Origin: Methanomassiliicoccus luminyensis B10
GTDB taxonomy: Archaea > Thermoplasmatota > Thermoplasmata > Methanomassiliicoccales > Methanomassiliicoccaceae
DNA length: 64,000 nucleotides
Reading direction: 5' to 3'
Assembly: GCF_000308215.1 (NCBI RefSeq)
Contig: NZ_CAJE01000024.1
Coordinates: forward strand, 88,909 to 152,908
Below the pieces are notes generated by a model that was given only the letters and a program-made list of their open reading frames with translations, did no database searches and was not told the origin of the DNA. Shown in pieces: positions 63,970-64,000 of the stretch; the first letter of the stretch is position 1; the number at the start of each line of letters is the position of its first letter. The position numbers and the translations under genes are program-made.

Positions 63970-64000
63970 GCGATAGCGAGCGATGGCACTTCACTGTGTT
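63966..64000 (+). CDS. Partial gene, truncated by window end
   Basis: An ATG overlapping the preceding stop as ATGA opens a frame (MSDSERWHFTV) that runs off the window. Overlap and spacing suggest another gene of the same operon; the visible residues do not identify it. Confidence 0.4.
   Translation, partial: MSDSERWHFTV

Noticed and set aside
1..64000. tRNA genes, rRNA genes, CRISPR arrays and complete insertion sequences
   Set aside because: I looked for T-loop-like GGTTCRAATCC motifs, regularly spaced repeats and transposase frames and found none that hold up.

Overview
The window is archaeal and almost certainly from a methanogen of the Methanomassiliicoccales (Thermoplasmatota) or a close relative. 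Evidence: a methanogenesis marker protein 8 gene beside nifB, the archaeal ribosomal protein S6e / aIF2-gamma pair, an archaeal CTP-dependent riboflavin kinase-regulator (RbkR type), archaeal-type TATA elements, SD motifs resembling GAGGTGAT, and a GC-rich core interrupted by AT-richer accessory islands. The lineage is inferred; there is no rRNA gene in the window.

Layout. 0.2-5.7 kb: zinc-ribbon protein, peroxiredoxin, then metY-metX(CBS)-transsulfuration enzyme. 6.0-7.6 kb: an AbiE toxin-antitoxin remnant (antitoxin intact, toxin frameshifted). 7.7-19.4 kb: PP-loop sulfurtransferase-like gene, OhrR/peroxidase pair with a probable OhrR box, a CysE-radical SAM fusion, an MFS/ChrB-N/DUF1232 operon under a nested palindrome, LarE, an HTH-CBS regulator facing cysK, and a signal-less SsuA-like protein. 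19.6-23.9 kb: ABC-type ATPase, HypB/UreG-like GTPase and Fe-S protein converging on marker protein 8 and NifB. 24.3-33.5 kb: a nitrogenase-like operon (H, D, K subunits) followed by an SsuABC-like importer in which the permease and binding-protein genes are duplicated. 33.6-42.3 kb: cystathionine beta-synthase/gamma-lyase, MoaD/ThiS-like and MoeB/ThiF-like genes, a two-ATPase two-permease ABC exporter and a flavodoxin. 42.5-46.0 kb: accessory island with a toxin-like secreted protein, two tandem paralogues, a membrane protease and a structured-RNA candidate. 46.1-53.1 kb: housekeeping (rps6e, aIF2-gamma, PIN, rbkR, purSLQ, trmI). 53.3-64 kb: a 2802-residue surface protein with ten FN3-like repeats and a C-terminal membrane module, followed by a small partner gene and then a second copy of the module/partner pair.

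The genes centre on sulfur. A palindrome TTAAC-N4-GTTAA occurs, exact or with one or two arm mismatches, at the promoters of metY, cysE-rSAM, the HTH-CBS regulator, cysK, the cystathionine beta-synthase operon and the moeB-moaD operon, implying one sulfur regulon. The nitrogenase-like enzyme keeps P-cluster cysteines and both FeMo-cofactor ligands but has Tyr where nitrogenase has alpha-His195, has no NifE/N or NifI, and sits with an organosulfur-type importer. I read it as a candidate reductase of organic sulfur compounds (methylthio-alkane-reductase-like) feeding MetY/CysK rather than an N2-fixing nitrogenase. The two most novel loci are this cluster and the modular surface protein, whose two C-terminal copies share a nearly identical 32-nt hinge followed by an abrupt GC drop, as seen in polymorphic toxin cassette exchange.
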